Origin: JALSRD01 sp964476595
Lineage (GTDB): Bacteria > Desulfobacterota > Desulfobacteria > Desulfobacterales > JALSRD01
NCBI GenBank assembly: GCA_964476595.1
Contig: CAYZCL010000108.1
Location: 1 to 64,000 of the forward strand
DNA length: 64,000 bases
Direction of reading: 5' to 3'
Of the stretch, positions 30,514 to 40,514 are shown piece after piece. A program made the position numbers and the translations under genes. The notes beneath the pieces were generated by a model that saw nothing but the letters and a program-made list of their open reading frames with translations, was not told the origin of the DNA and did not search any database. The stretch's first letter is position 1. Each line of letters starts with the position of its first letter.

Positions 30514-31881
30514 TCAGGCGAGGTACTTGAGCTCCTTGGGCAGGGGCACGCCCTTGCCCATGCTGTCCTCGCCGTAGTTGACGCCGGCCAGGATCTCGAT
30601 GTCCCGCAGGGCGCGCGTATCGCCCTCGAAGACCACCTGCTTGATGTTTTCCTTGCTGATCTTGCCGCCGGCCCACTGGATGTCCAGCACGCTGCTGGCG
30701 TCGAAGCGGTCCTCGCCCACCACCAGCTCGACCTGGCCGCCGTAGTGCTGCACGATCTTGGCCACCAACAGGCTGGGGCGGCTGTGGAAACCCAATTTCT
30801 CCGGGATCCCCACCGTGATGCGCCCGCGCTCGATGTTCTCGTTGAGGATCTCGCGGGCCAGCTCCTTGCCGGTGTTGAGGAAGAAGCAGGCGTAGTACAG
30901 GCCGTAGTTGATGGTGTGGTCGAGCAGCTCGTGGGCGTCGATGATCTCCAGCAGTCGCTGCTGGGCCTCGCGGTAGACGTGCTTGTAGCCGGCCTCGTGT
31001 AGGTGACGCTCGTAGAAGTGAAGCAGGCGGCCGGTGGTCTGCAGCAGGTGGAAGACCACCGAGAAGAAGCTGCGCAGTTCCTTGAGCTTGCGGTCGCCGT
31101 AACGGTAACCGCCGTGGATGACGTAAGTGTCGAAGGACGACTGCAGGTTGTGCACCAGCATCTCGAAGCGCCGGATCTCGACCTCGTTGACCTTCCCGGG
31201 CACGATGGACAGGATCTTTTCCAGGTCGAAGGGCTCGTAGAAACCCAACTGGTCGAAGTTGTCGGCGATGTTGAGAAAATCGCTGGCGATGCGCACGATG
31301 CTTTCTTTCTGTAGTTCCTTGCCCTCGTCGTCGATGTCGTAGGTGAGCATCTCGCCGGTGGTGATGGCCGGGAATTCGGCCGGATCGCAGGTGCTGGCCG
31401 GGATGGCGACGCCCAGCCGGCCGGCCTCGTGCAGGATGATGGGCGCTAGGTTGCGCAGGCAGTTCTTCAGGAACTCGTGGGCCTCCTCGCCCTGGCGGGC
31501 GAAGTCCTCGGTCTCGGGCAGGTCGTAGAAAACCAGGCGGTTGAGCACGTGCTTGAGCGAGTAAGCGCCCAGGCTGATGTGGCGCACAGCGGCCGTCAGT
31601 TCGCGGTAGAAGTACCACGTCTGGTTGTTCTTGGCACCGTGGAAATCCAGGAAATCTTCCAGCACCTGGGAGGTGCCGATAAAGCGCGAGTAGAGCATCT
31701 TGGTGAAGGCCCGGATGGCCGTGTTGAAGTCGGCCACGTACATGCAGCACTTCAGGAAGTCGCGGGAGAAGATGTCGATCTTCTGGGCGAACGAGATTTC
31801 GCAGGCCTTCTTCCGGATGCCCGTTCCCTCCGGGCGGTCCTGCTGTCCGGGCGTGATCTGTCGGGGTTCGAACGTTCCCAC
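30514..31881 (-). CDS. Large helical protein with C-terminal HPr phosphocarrier-like domain
   Basis: A 455-residue protein. Residues 1-350 are largely helical with many aromatic and His residues (TKMLYSRFIGTSQVLEDFLDF, LVFYDLPETEDFARQGEEAHE in parts) and match no family I know. Residues about 352-445 are HPr-like; KLGFHSRPSLLVAKIVQHYGG puts a His at 366 where HPr has its phosphorylated His15 (GLHARP). So it could accept phosphate from a PTS enzyme I-like donor. The GTG was chosen because GAGGAG lies 7 nt upstream; a longer reading would run into rnpB. The gene starts 26 bp after rnpB. A regulatory phosphotransfer role is inferred. Confidence 0.82.
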   Translation of the reverse strand: MGTFEPRQITPGQQDRPEGTGIRKKACEISFAQKIDIFSRDFLKCCMYVADFNTAIRAFTKMLYSRFIGTSQVLEDFLDFHGAKNNQTWYFYRELTAAVRHISLGAYSLKHVLNRLVFYDLPETEDFARQGEEAHEFLKNCLRNLAPIILHEAGRLGVAIPASTCDPAEFPAITTGEMLTYDIDDEGKELQKESIVRIASDFLNIADNFDQLGFYEPFDLEKILSIVPGKVNEVEIRRFEMLVHNLQSSFDTYVIHGGYRYGDRKLKELRSFFSVVFHLLQTTGRLLHFYERHLHEAGYKHVYREAQQRLLEIIDAHELLDHTINYGLYYACFFLNTGKELAREILNENIERGRITVGIPEKLGFHSRPSLLVAKIVQHYGGQVELVVGEDRFDASSVLDIQWAGGKISKENIKQVVFEGDTRALRDIEILAGVNYGEDSMGKGVPLPKELKYLA

Positions 31882-31907
31882 GCTGACACTCCTCGCATGT
31901 AAAAAAA

Positions 31908-32292
31908 CCGGCCGAAGCGGTCCGTAAGCCGAATTCTGTGCCCGCGGCGGGTTGCCCCGGCCGCGGGTGACGATCATTCATCTGCGGCCACCGGTTGCCC
32001 GGCGGCTCTTGCGACCTACCCGGGAGCTCGGACGGGCCGCCCTCCAACGCTCCCCTATTTGGTCTTGCACCGGGTGGGGTTTACCGAGCTTCCCCGGTCA
32101 CCCGGGGAACTGGTGCGCTCTTACCGCACCTTTTCACCCTTACCGCGCCGGAAACCCGGCACGGCGGTATCTTTTCTGTGGCACTTTCCTTCGCGTCACC
32201 GCGACTCCACGTTATGGAGCACCCTGCCCTGTGGTGTTCGGACTTTCCTCCGGGGACACGCCCCCAGCGATCGCCTGAACCGCTTCGGCCGG
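31908..32292 (-). ncRNA. rnpB: RNase P RNA, bacterial type A
   Basis: About 385 nt with the universal bacterial RNase P core on the minus strand: near the 5' end GGCGATCGC then GAGGAAAGTCCGAAC, later GGTAAGGGTGAAAAGGTGCG, GTAAACCCC and near the 3' end ACAGAATTCGGCTTAC. The 13-bp P1 helix pairs 32280-32292 with 31908-31920 and is followed by seven T, so P1's 3' strand leads straight into a terminator-like end. It is the catalytic RNA that matures tRNA 5' ends. I see no promoter of its own in the 12 bp behind the upstream gene, so it is transcribed from within or before that gene. Confidence 0.95.
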
Positions 32293-32304
32293 CAAAACCG
32301 GCCC

Positions 32305-33027
32305 TTACTCGACTTCCTCTTCCTCCCGCCAGTAGATGATGCGCTGGCAGTTGGGGCAGAACTTCAGACTGTCGCCGCGCTGCAGCTCGTTGTACAGCTG
32401 GGGCGGAATGTTGACGTTGCACCCCAGGCAGACGGCGTCACGCACCCGGGCGATGGCCAGGCCGTCCCCCTTCTTGGTGCGGATGAAATCGAACGTCTTC
32501 ATCAGCTTGGCGTCGACCGAGGCGGCCAGTTTCGCTTTCTCCGCCTCCAGTTCCGCCATGGCCTTTTCACCCTCCTGCTTTTCGGCCAGCACCTGCCTGC
32601 GGTCGGCCTCAACCTGCACCTGGAGTTTCTCGAAGGCATCGCGGGCCTCTGCCAGGGCCTGCTTTTCGCCCTCCACGGCGTCCAGGCACTGGATCATCTC
32701 GTCCTCGGCGCCGGAGTATTTTTTCTTGAGTTCGTCGATCTCCTTGAGCAGGGCCTGGTATTCCCGGTTGGTCTTCACCGAGCGCAGTTTGGCCTCGTCG
32801 CTCTTGATCTGGGTCTGGATGGCGCCGGCCTCGGACTCCAGGCCGCGGTAGCGTTTTTCGTCCTCCTCGATACGGGCCTGCATGCCGGCCAGGCGTTCCT
32901 GGAAGGCGGCCAGTTCCCCGTCGAGTTCCGCCAGCCGCCCGGCGGCCTGCTGGAGGGACAGTGCAATGCCGCGGCGGCGGTTCTCGGCCAGCTGCAGCTT
33001 CCGTAACAGGTATAGCTGTTCTTTCAT
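32305..33027 (-). CDS. C4-type zinc-ribbon coiled-coil protein (COG1579 family)
   Basis: A 240-residue protein: residues 1-175 form a long coiled coil (heptads rich in Leu, Glu, Lys), and residues 195-235 a zinc ribbon (VCLGCNVNIPPQ ... KFCPNCQRIIYW) as in the COG1579 family, some members of which bind nucleic acid or chaperone flagellar or RNA partners. It begins MKEQLYLLRKLQ, with GGGAGA upstream, 75 bp behind the Nif3-type gene on the same strand. It ends 12 bp before rnpB, an order seen in related genomes as far as I recall. Exact role unknown. Confidence 0.87.
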   Translation of the reverse strand: MKEQLYLLRKLQLAENRRRGIALSLQQAAGRLAELDGELAAFQERLAGMQARIEEDEKRYRGLESEAGAIQTQIKSDEAKLRSVKTNREYQALLKEIDELKKKYSGAEDEMIQCLDAVEGEKQALAEARDAFEKLQVQVEADRRQVLAEKQEGEKAMAELEAEKAKLAASVDAKLMKTFDFIRTKKGDGLAIARVRDAVCLGCNVNIPPQLYNELQRGDSLKFCPNCQRIIYWREEEEVE

Positions 33028-33102
33028 TCGGTATTCTCTCCCGTTTATGGCCCCCCACGCTTCCGAACCGCCCGGCATCCGCTGACCGCCGACACCCGAC
33101 AG

Positions 33103-33930
33103 CTAAAATATAAGACGAAAGGGGTCCTTTTCAATGGCGCAGGCCCGCACTTCGGCCCGGATGCCGGCGTCGGACATCCTGCGGCGCAGCTCGTGCGCCA
33201 AGGTCTCGACCACCAGGAATTCGGAGGCGAAGTGCCCCACGTCGATCAGTCCCCGCCCGGCGCCCGCAGCGTCCATGGCGTCGTGGTAGTGCAGGTCCCC
33301 GCTCACGTACGCCTGCGCGCCGCTGGCGAAAAAATCCTTCATCAGCCCCGATCCGCTGCCCGAACACACGGCCACCCGCTCCACCGCCAGGTGCGGGTCA
33401 CCGCTGACCTTGACCGCCTCCAGCCCCAGCCGCCGGCGAATGAGGGCCGCCAGAGCGACCAGTTCGACGGGCTGCGGCAGCCGACCCACGCGGCCCAGCC
33501 CCGACCCGGGGGTCGCCTTCGTCGTGCAGCCCTCCACGCCTTCGGTGCTCAGCGGCACCAGGTCTTCCAAGCCCAGGCGACGGGCCAGGATGTCGTTGAC
33601 TCCGCCCACAGCCGCGTCCAGGTTGGTGTGGGCCGCAAAAACGGCCACCTTCGCGGACAGGGCCCGGGCGATGACGGCGCCCTGCGGGGACTGCAGGTCG
33701 ATGCGTTTCAGGGGCCGAAAAATCAGCGGGTGGTGGGTGATCAGCAGGCCGCCCCCCGCGGCGGCGGCCTGCGCCAACACCTCGTGCGTGGCGTCCAGCG
33801 CCACCCACACCACGGACACCGGCCAGCGCGTGTCGCCCACCTGCAGGCCCACGTTGTCCCACTGCTGCGCCAGGCAGGCGGGCGCCAGGGCCTCCATGAT
33901 TTCCAGGATGTCGGCGACGGTCGCGCTCAT
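33103..33930 (-). CDS. Nif3-like dinuclear metal-centre protein (DUF34)
   Basis: A 275-residue protein of the Nif3/YbgI family, which forms a hexameric ring with a two-metal site in each subunit. Metal-binding motifs: LITHHPLIFRPLKRID, FAAHTNLDAAVGGVNDILA, and C-terminal VSGDLHYHDAMDAAG with DVGHFASEF. Members are annotated as GTP cyclohydrolase type 2-like or metal chaperones, but the reaction is unsettled. The ATG has no strong ribosome site. It heads the transcript with the C4 zinc-ribbon gene and rnpB. Confidence 0.92.
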   Translation of the reverse strand: MSATVADILEIMEALAPACLAQQWDNVGLQVGDTRWPVSVVWVALDATHEVLAQAAAAGGGLLITHHPLIFRPLKRIDLQSPQGAVIARALSAKVAVFAAHTNLDAAVGGVNDILARRLGLEDLVPLSTEGVEGCTTKATPGSGLGRVGRLPQPVELVALAALIRRRLGLEAVKVSGDPHLAVERVAVCSGSGSGLMKDFFASGAQAYVSGDLHYHDAMDAAGAGRGLIDVGHFASEFLVVETLAHELRRRMSDAGIRAEVRACAIEKDPFRLIF

Positions 33931-34024
33931 GGTTCACCGTTGCGGGTGCAGGTGGCTGCGGGCCGGGGTTTGCGTGCGGTGCCGCCCGGCGGTCCGGGCC
34001 GTTTTCGCGGGTGGTGGAAAAGTA

Positions 34025-34097
34025 TGGGCCCACCTGGATTCGAACCAGGGACCGACCGGTTATGAGCCGGTGGCTCTACCAACTGAGCTATGGGCCC
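34025..34097 (-). tRNA. tRNA with anticodon CAT (elongator Met or lysidine-modified Ile2)
   Basis: Cloverleaf on the minus strand: acceptor GGGCCCA with TGGGCCC, anticodon loop CTCATAA with CAT, T-arm CCTGG-TTCGAAT-CCAGG; CCA is not encoded. It is not initiator tRNA because position 1 pairs with 72. The acceptor has C4-G69 and C5-G68 and the D-stem has U12, which are known determinants for the lysidine synthetase TilS in E. coli, so isoleucine-2 is as likely as methionine. It has its own promoter and lies downstream of rpoD. Confidence 0.9.
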
Positions 34098-34117
34098 GCA
34101 CGATCTGAAAATGGCTC

Positions 34118-34146
34118 TTTCTACTGCCGGGACCCGTTTTTGTCAA
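34118..34146 (-). promoter_or_regulatory. Promoter of the CAT tRNA
   Basis: On the minus strand a perfect TTGACA, a 17-bp spacer and TAGAAA, 20 bp before the mature tRNA 5' end. Confidence 0.6.
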
Positions 34147-34165
34147 TAAATACCCTCCTCCGGCT

Positions 34166-34202
34166 CCCGAAAAAGGTGGGGCGGGGCCGCACCGCCCCGC
34201 CC
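34166..34202 (-). terminator. Intrinsic terminator after rpoD
   Basis: A perfect 9-bp GC stem (34194-34202 with 34179-34187) with a 6-nt loop, followed on the minus strand by CACC and five T. It lies 28 bp behind the rpoD stop and before the tRNA promoter. Confidence 0.75.
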
Positions 34203-34230
34203 GAAACACGCCCGCCGCCGGGGGCCGCCG

Positions 34231-35997
<1,767 letters not shown>

Positions 35998-36125
35998 TTA
36001 CGCCAACCTCCCCCTGGACGTTTTGAAAAAGCGATCAGCCGGCGGCCGTCGGGTTCCGGTCGCCGGGTGTCCGGCATCGGCAATATGCTTCCGCCTCATT
36101 GGTTATCGGTCAAGCGCCGCCGGCC

Positions 36126-37928
36126 TCAGAACGGGACACTCTTCATTTCGGCCCGGCTCTGGCGCTCCTTGAGCAGTTTGAGCAGCAGTTCTTGGTCGCC
36201 ACTGCTTTCGGCGGCCTCGATGCGCTTCTGCAAATCGTCGCGCCGCCGCTGGCAGGCGGCCTCGAACTGTTCCAGCAGGATGCGGCACGCCCGATCGTCC
36301 CAGGTTTCCGGTCCGACGATCATGGACGTCAGCATGCGCCGCAGCCGGTCGTCCGGCATCCGTTCGACCGCCGCCCCGGGATCGTCCTGCAGCAGGGCGG
36401 CGTTCTGCAGCAGAAAGGCGGCGGCCCGCTTCAGGTCGTCGTGCTCGAAGCGGTCCACCGCCTGCCGCCGCTCCACCTCGGCGATGGCGGCGGGGTGCTG
36501 CACCATCATGGCCACGATCTGGCGTTCGATGCGGAAACGGCCCTCAGACGCGTCCTGCGCCGGGTCTTCGTCCGCGGTGGTGCTGCCCGCGGGCGGACCG
36601 GGTTCCGCAAACCCGGCTCTGGCGGCGCCGGACCTGACCGCCCCCCGGATCCTGTCCAGGATGTCCCTTTCGGGAACCTCCAGGCGGTCGGCCAGTTCGC
36701 GCACGTACAGCGAACGGGCCACCCGGTCGTCGATCTGCGCCAGCACCGGCACCAGTTCCGCCACCACGCGGAGTCGGGCCGCGATGCCGTCGCCGTGCCG
36801 TGCGGCGGCCGCCTCAAGCAGAAACGAGAACATGCCCGGCGCCTCGGCCACCAGTTTCCGGAACGCCTCCGCACCGTGGCGCGCCACGAAGGAGTCCGGG
36901 TCGTGGCCCTCGGGCAGCAGGGCCACGCGGGCGTCGACGTTCTGCCGCCCAAAGATCTCGTGGCTGCGTTCGGCGGCCTTGCGGCCGGCCGCGTCGCCGT
37001 CGTAGACCAGCACCATCCTCTGGGCGTGGCCCTTGAGCACCCGCACGTGATCCGGCGTCAGCGCCGTGCCCAGGGTGGCCACCACGTTCTCCACGCCGGC
37101 CTGGTCCAGGGCGATGAGGTCGAAGTAGCCCTCGACGATGATCACCTCCCCGCTCTGCCGGCACCGCGTCCGCGCCCGCTGCAGGTTGAACAGCGTGCGG
37201 CGCTTGTTGAACAGCGGCGTCTCGGGCGAGTTCAGGTACTTGGGCTCGGCATCGTCCAGCACCCGCCCGCCGAAGGCGATCACCTCCCCGGCCAGGTTGA
37301 AGATCGGAATCATCACCCGGTTGCGAAAGCGGTCGTAGTACCCGCCGCCCTGCCGCCGGGGCACCACCAGCCCGGCCGTCTGGGCCAGGTTCGGTGAAAC
37401 GCCGCGGGCCGTCAGGTAGCGAAGCAGGTTGTCCCAGCCCGGAGGCGCATAGCCGATACCGAATTTTTCGACGGCCGGCGCCAGGATGCCGCGCTTTTCC
37501 AGGTAGGCCCGCACCGCCTCTCCACGGTGTCCGTCGGCCAGGCTGCGCCTGTAAAACTGAAAGGCCTGCCGGTTGACGTTCAGCAGACGCTGACGCTCAC
37601 TGGCGGCCTTTCTCTGTCGTCTGTCCGTGTACACCGGCAGGTCGATACCGTATCGCCCGGCCACCGCCCTGACCGCTTCGGGGAACGAAAGCCCCTGGTG
37701 CTTCATTAAAAAACTGAAAACATTGCCGCCCTCCCCACACCCGAAACAGTGAAACATCTGCTTGTCGGGGCTCACCGTGAACGAAGGTGTCTTCTCGGAG
37801 TGGAAGGGGCACAGGCCGATGAAGTTCTGTCCGGCCCTTTTCAGCAGAACCGCTTCGGAAATAATATCAACGATATCGGCAGCATGTTTGATCTCCGAGA
37901 TTTTCTCTTCAGGAATCAGAGACGACAA
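36126..37928 (-). CDS. dnaG: DNA primase DnaG
   Basis: A 600-residue primase that lays RNA primers at the replication fork. The N-terminal zinc domain has Cys40, His43, Cys61 and Cys64 (LCPFHSEKTPSF ... FHCFGCGEGG). The TOPRIM catalytic core follows (EVIIVEGYFDLIALDQAG with the Glu, then VLVYDGDAAGRKAAERS with the Asp pair). The C-terminal part is the DnaB-binding region. The start is TTG with a G-rich site six nt upstream; no better in-frame start is seen. A TTGACA-type promoter lies about 160 bp upstream. rpoD follows. Confidence 0.97.
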   Translation of the reverse strand: MSSLIPEEKISEIKHAADIVDIISEAVLLKRAGQNFIGLCPFHSEKTPSFTVSPDKQMFHCFGCGEGGNVFSFLMKHQGLSFPEAVRAVAGRYGIDLPVYTDRRQRKAASERQRLLNVNRQAFQFYRRSLADGHRGEAVRAYLEKRGILAPAVEKFGIGYAPPGWDNLLRYLTARGVSPNLAQTAGLVVPRRQGGGYYDRFRNRVMIPIFNLAGEVIAFGGRVLDDAEPKYLNSPETPLFNKRRTLFNLQRARTRCRQSGEVIIVEGYFDLIALDQAGVENVVATLGTALTPDHVRVLKGHAQRMVLVYDGDAAGRKAAERSHEIFGRQNVDARVALLPEGHDPDSFVARHGAEAFRKLVAEAPGMFSFLLEAAAARHGDGIAARLRVVAELVPVLAQIDDRVARSLYVRELADRLEVPERDILDRIRGAVRSGAARAGFAEPGPPAGSTTADEDPAQDASEGRFRIERQIVAMMVQHPAAIAEVERRQAVDRFEHDDLKRAAAFLLQNAALLQDDPGAAVERMPDDRLRRMLTSMIVGPETWDDRACRILLEQFEAACQRRRDDLQKRIEAAESSGDQELLLKLLKERQSRAEMKSVPF

Positions 37929-38086
37929 GAAGTGCCCCCCACGCTTTTAACGAGCCTGATGGTTAAAAAATGGAAGGAACGGGCTTGAAAAGGCTTTTCG
38001 GGTTCCAAACAACGGCTGCCCCCGTCTTCTACCGTATCGGGATGCTGTGATAAGGCCGCTCGGTTATGTCTTGGTCTTAACCTGTG

Positions 38087-38114
38087 AAAATAACTACGAA
38101 GCAATGTTTGTCAA
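38087..38114 (-). promoter_or_regulatory. Promoter for dnaG-rpoD
   Basis: On the minus strand TTGACA, a 16-bp spacer and TATTTT in an AT-rich patch between hisA and dnaG. The leader to dnaG would be about 150 nt. Confidence 0.5.
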
Positions 38115-38159
38115 GCAGACAAGCGGCCGCGCCCGAAAAGACGCGCGGCGCCGGGAGAC

Positions 38160-38891
38160 TCAGGTGCCGCCGGCCGCCAGCGCGATGGCCGCGGCCAGGT
38201 CGAGGGTGCCGCTGTAGATGGCGCGGCCCGTGATGACGCCGGTCACCCCCAAGGGCTCCAGGGGCAGCAGGTTGCGGATGTCCTCCAGCGTGGACACCCC
38301 GCCCGAGGCCACGATAGGAATCGACAGCGCCTCGGCCATGCGGCGCGTGGCCGCGATGTTGGGGCCGGTCTGCATGCCGTCGCGCGAAATGTCGGTGAAG
38401 TTGATGGCGGCCACGCCGCAGTCTTCGAAGCGTTTTCCCAGTTCCACGGCCGTGACCCGCGTGGTGCGCGTCCAGCCCTCCACGGCCACCAGGCCGTCGC
38501 GGGCGTCGATGCCCACCACGATGCGGCCCGGGAAGCGTACGCAGGCCCGCTCCACCATCTGCGGGTTGCCGATGGCTTCGGTGCCGATGATCACGCGTGC
38601 AACCCCCATGTCGAGGTACATCTCGATGGTCTCTACGGTGCGGATGCCGCCGCCCACCTGGATGTCGGCCCCGACGCCGGCCAGGATCCCGCGGATGGCG
38701 TCCACGTTGCGCGGCGCTTTGTCGAAGGCGCCGTCCAGGTCGATGACATGGATCAGGCGCGCCCCGGCCGCCTCCCAGCGGGCGGCCATGGCGGTCGGAT
38801 CGTCGGAAAACACCGTCTCGGCGTCCTTGCGCCCCTGCAGCAGGCGCACGCACCTGCCGCCCCTGATGTCCACTGCCGGGATGACGATCAT
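38160..38891 (-). CDS. hisA: Phosphoribosylformimino-AICAR phosphate isomerase HisA
   Basis: A 243-residue TIM barrel for the Amadori isomerisation of ProFAR to PRFAR in histidine synthesis. The catalytic Asp8 is in IPAVDIRGGRCVRL and the second Asp in VVGIDARDG; phosphate-binding loops QVGGGIR and VASGGVSTLEDI are present. Length is standard. The ATG overlaps the stop of the lipoprotein gene (ATGA), so it is translationally coupled. The other his genes except hisB are not in the window. Confidence 0.95.
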   Translation of the reverse strand: MIVIPAVDIRGGRCVRLLQGRKDAETVFSDDPTAMAARWEAAGARLIHVIDLDGAFDKAPRNVDAIRGILAGVGADIQVGGGIRTVETIEMYLDMGVARVIIGTEAIGNPQMVERACVRFPGRIVVGIDARDGLVAVEGWTRTTRVTAVELGKRFEDCGVAAINFTDISRDGMQTGPNIAATRRMAEALSIPIVASGGVSTLEDIRNLLPLEPLGVTGVITGRAIYSGTLDLAAAIALAAGGT

Positions 38892-39580
38892 GATCCGGGA
38901 AGCTCGTCCACGATTTCCTGCAGTCCATAGAGGGCCAACTGCTCGGCCGTCAGCCACTTGCCGCCCCGCTTGAAAAAAGTGCCGATGTTGAACAGGTTTT
39001 CCATGAGCGAGTGCTGGGTCTCGTCGAACACCGTGCTCCAGATGACGCTGCTGTCTTCCACGCGCACCATGGCCAGCGTGAAGGCCACCGACGCCGGCCG
39101 CTCGGCCCCGTAATCGGAACCCACACGCTCGCGGAAGCGGTAGATGTTGCCCACCACGACCGCATCGGCGCCCAGACGGCGGCCGGTCTTGGCCACCACC
39201 CCCACCTCGGGAAACAGCAGGCCCTCCTCGTTGAGCAGCGTGGTGTAAACCCCCTTGGCCCGCTCGGGTGGGATCACGTCGCTTTTCATCTTCCGGCGCA
39301 CCAGCTGGCTGAGCTGTTCTGTCATGTAGCGATCGGCCCCCTCCGCGACCGGCCCGGTGACCATCATGGTACCGCACAGCGGGCAGCGCACGCTCTGCCC
39401 CTCTCCGTAGAGCGCACTCATGTTGGTGAACGGCAGCACGGCGATGCGGGTGGGCTTGAAGTTTTCGGCGGCCGGACCGGCCACCGGCACGGGGCGGGGC
39501 TGGCAGGCACCGGCCAGGAGCAGCACGACCGCCAGCAGCACGGCCGGGAAACGTCGGACACAGGGTTTCGGGGTGATCAT
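38888..39580 (-). CDS. Lipoprotein of unknown function inside the his genes
   Basis: A 230-residue lipoprotein with lipobox LLAGAC and lipidated Cys26. The mature part starts with FKPTRIAVLPFTNMSALYGEG, a beta-strand pattern seen in GNA1162/CsgG/LpoB-like lipoproteins that begin 'IAVLPF'. A single CPLCG pair lies near residue 63, and DAVVVGNIYRFRERVGSDYG and SVIWSTVFDETQ continue that fold. It may act in envelope assembly or secretion. GGGAGG precedes the ATG. It sits between hisB and hisA and overlaps hisA, although no link to histidine synthesis is evident. Confidence 0.82.
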   Translation of the reverse strand: MITPKPCVRRFPAVLLAVVLLLAGACQPRPVPVAGPAAENFKPTRIAVLPFTNMSALYGEGQSVRCPLCGTMMVTGPVAEGADRYMTEQLSQLVRRKMKSDVIPPERAKGVYTTLLNEEGLLFPEVGVVAKTGRRLGADAVVVGNIYRFRERVGSDYGAERPASVAFTLAMVRVEDSSVIWSTVFDETQHSLMENLFNIGTFFKRGGKWLTAEQLALYGLQEIVDELPGS

Positions 39581-39614
39581 GGGTAAGACTTCCTCCCTTT
39601 GGGTGCTTTGGGAA

Positions 39615-40202
39615 TCAGAGGGTTCCCTTGCTGGAACGAACGCCCCCGAAACGCGCGTCGGCGGCCGCCGCCTGGGCCAGGGAGCGGCCCGTCGACTTGA
39701 AGACCGCTTCGATGACATGGTGCTCGTTTTCCCCGCAGGCGACGTGGATGTGCAGGTTCATTCCCCCACGGGTGGCGAAGGCGCGAAAAAACTCCTTGGC
39801 CAGGCTGCCGTCGAAGCGTGCGCCGCCGCCCAGCGGGATCGGCAGTTGAAAGACCAGGAAGGGACGCTTGGAGAGGTCCACGGTCACGGCCGCCAGGGCC
39901 TCGTCCATGGGGGTCACGGCGTGTCCATAGCGCCGGATGCCCTCGCGGGTGCCCAGCGCCTCGTCGAGGATGTCGCCCAGCACCAGTCCCACGTCCTCGA
40001 CGGTGTGGTGCAGGTCTACGTGCAGGTCTCCGCGCGCCTGAACCCGGAGATCGAACCCGCCGTGGACGGCGAGCAGCGTCAGCATATGGTCGAAAAAGCC
40101 AATGCCGGTCTCGATGTCCGCCTGTCCCGTCCCGTCGAGCACCAGCTCGGCCTGGATGTCCGTTTCCCGGGTCCTGCGACAGGCTTTGGCCGTTCGCTGC
40201 AT
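39615..40202 (-). CDS. hisB: Imidazoleglycerol-phosphate dehydratase HisB
   Basis: A 195-residue monofunctional HisB that dehydrates IGP to imidazole-acetol phosphate with two manganese ions. Duplicated metal motifs are visible: GFFDHMLTLLAVHGGFD, DLHVDLHHTVEDVGLVLG and NLHIHVACGENEHHVIEAVFK. It lacks the phosphatase domain fused in enterobacteria. GGAGAGGG precedes the ATG. First gene of the hisB-lipoprotein-hisA set. The 279 bp upstream of it (40203-40481) contain no gene I can support. Confidence 0.96.
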   Translation of the reverse strand: MQRTAKACRRTRETDIQAELVLDGTGQADIETGIGFFDHMLTLLAVHGGFDLRVQARGDLHVDLHHTVEDVGLVLGDILDEALGTREGIRRYGHAVTPMDEALAAVTVDLSKRPFLVFQLPIPLGGGARFDGSLAKEFFRAFATRGGMNLHIHVACGENEHHVIEAVFKSTGRSLAQAAAADARFGGVRSSKGTL

Positions 40203-40481
40203 GTCCCTCTCCGTGAGTCGTTCGCCCCCGGCCCCGCAGGCCGAAACGGGCCCTCGAAGCGCCTACGCAAAAAAACGCAGAAGAACACGCGGTCATCTTG
40301 CGCTTTTTGCGGACGCCCCCGGTCGGGGGATCTATTTTCTTTGGATTTCCGGGTGATCGACTGCGACAGGCTTTCCGGTACACCAAGGCGGGCTGGAAGT
40401 CAAGGAGAACCTCCGGGGAAACTTCACCCCGGCCGGGAAACGACGGCGGCGCCCCGGTCGCGGGGCGGTGCCGTCGAAGGC

Positions 40482-40506
40482 AGCCCGGCGCCATCCACGC
40501 CGGGCT
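40482..40506 (-). terminator. Stem-loop after the Arg-rich small gene
   Basis: A perfect 9-bp stem AGCCCGGCG/CGCCGGGCT with a 7-nt loop lies 8 bp behind the stop of the 61-residue gene. It has no T-run on the minus strand, so it may stabilise or only partly terminate the message. Confidence 0.4.
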
Positions 40507-40514
40507 TCAGCGCT

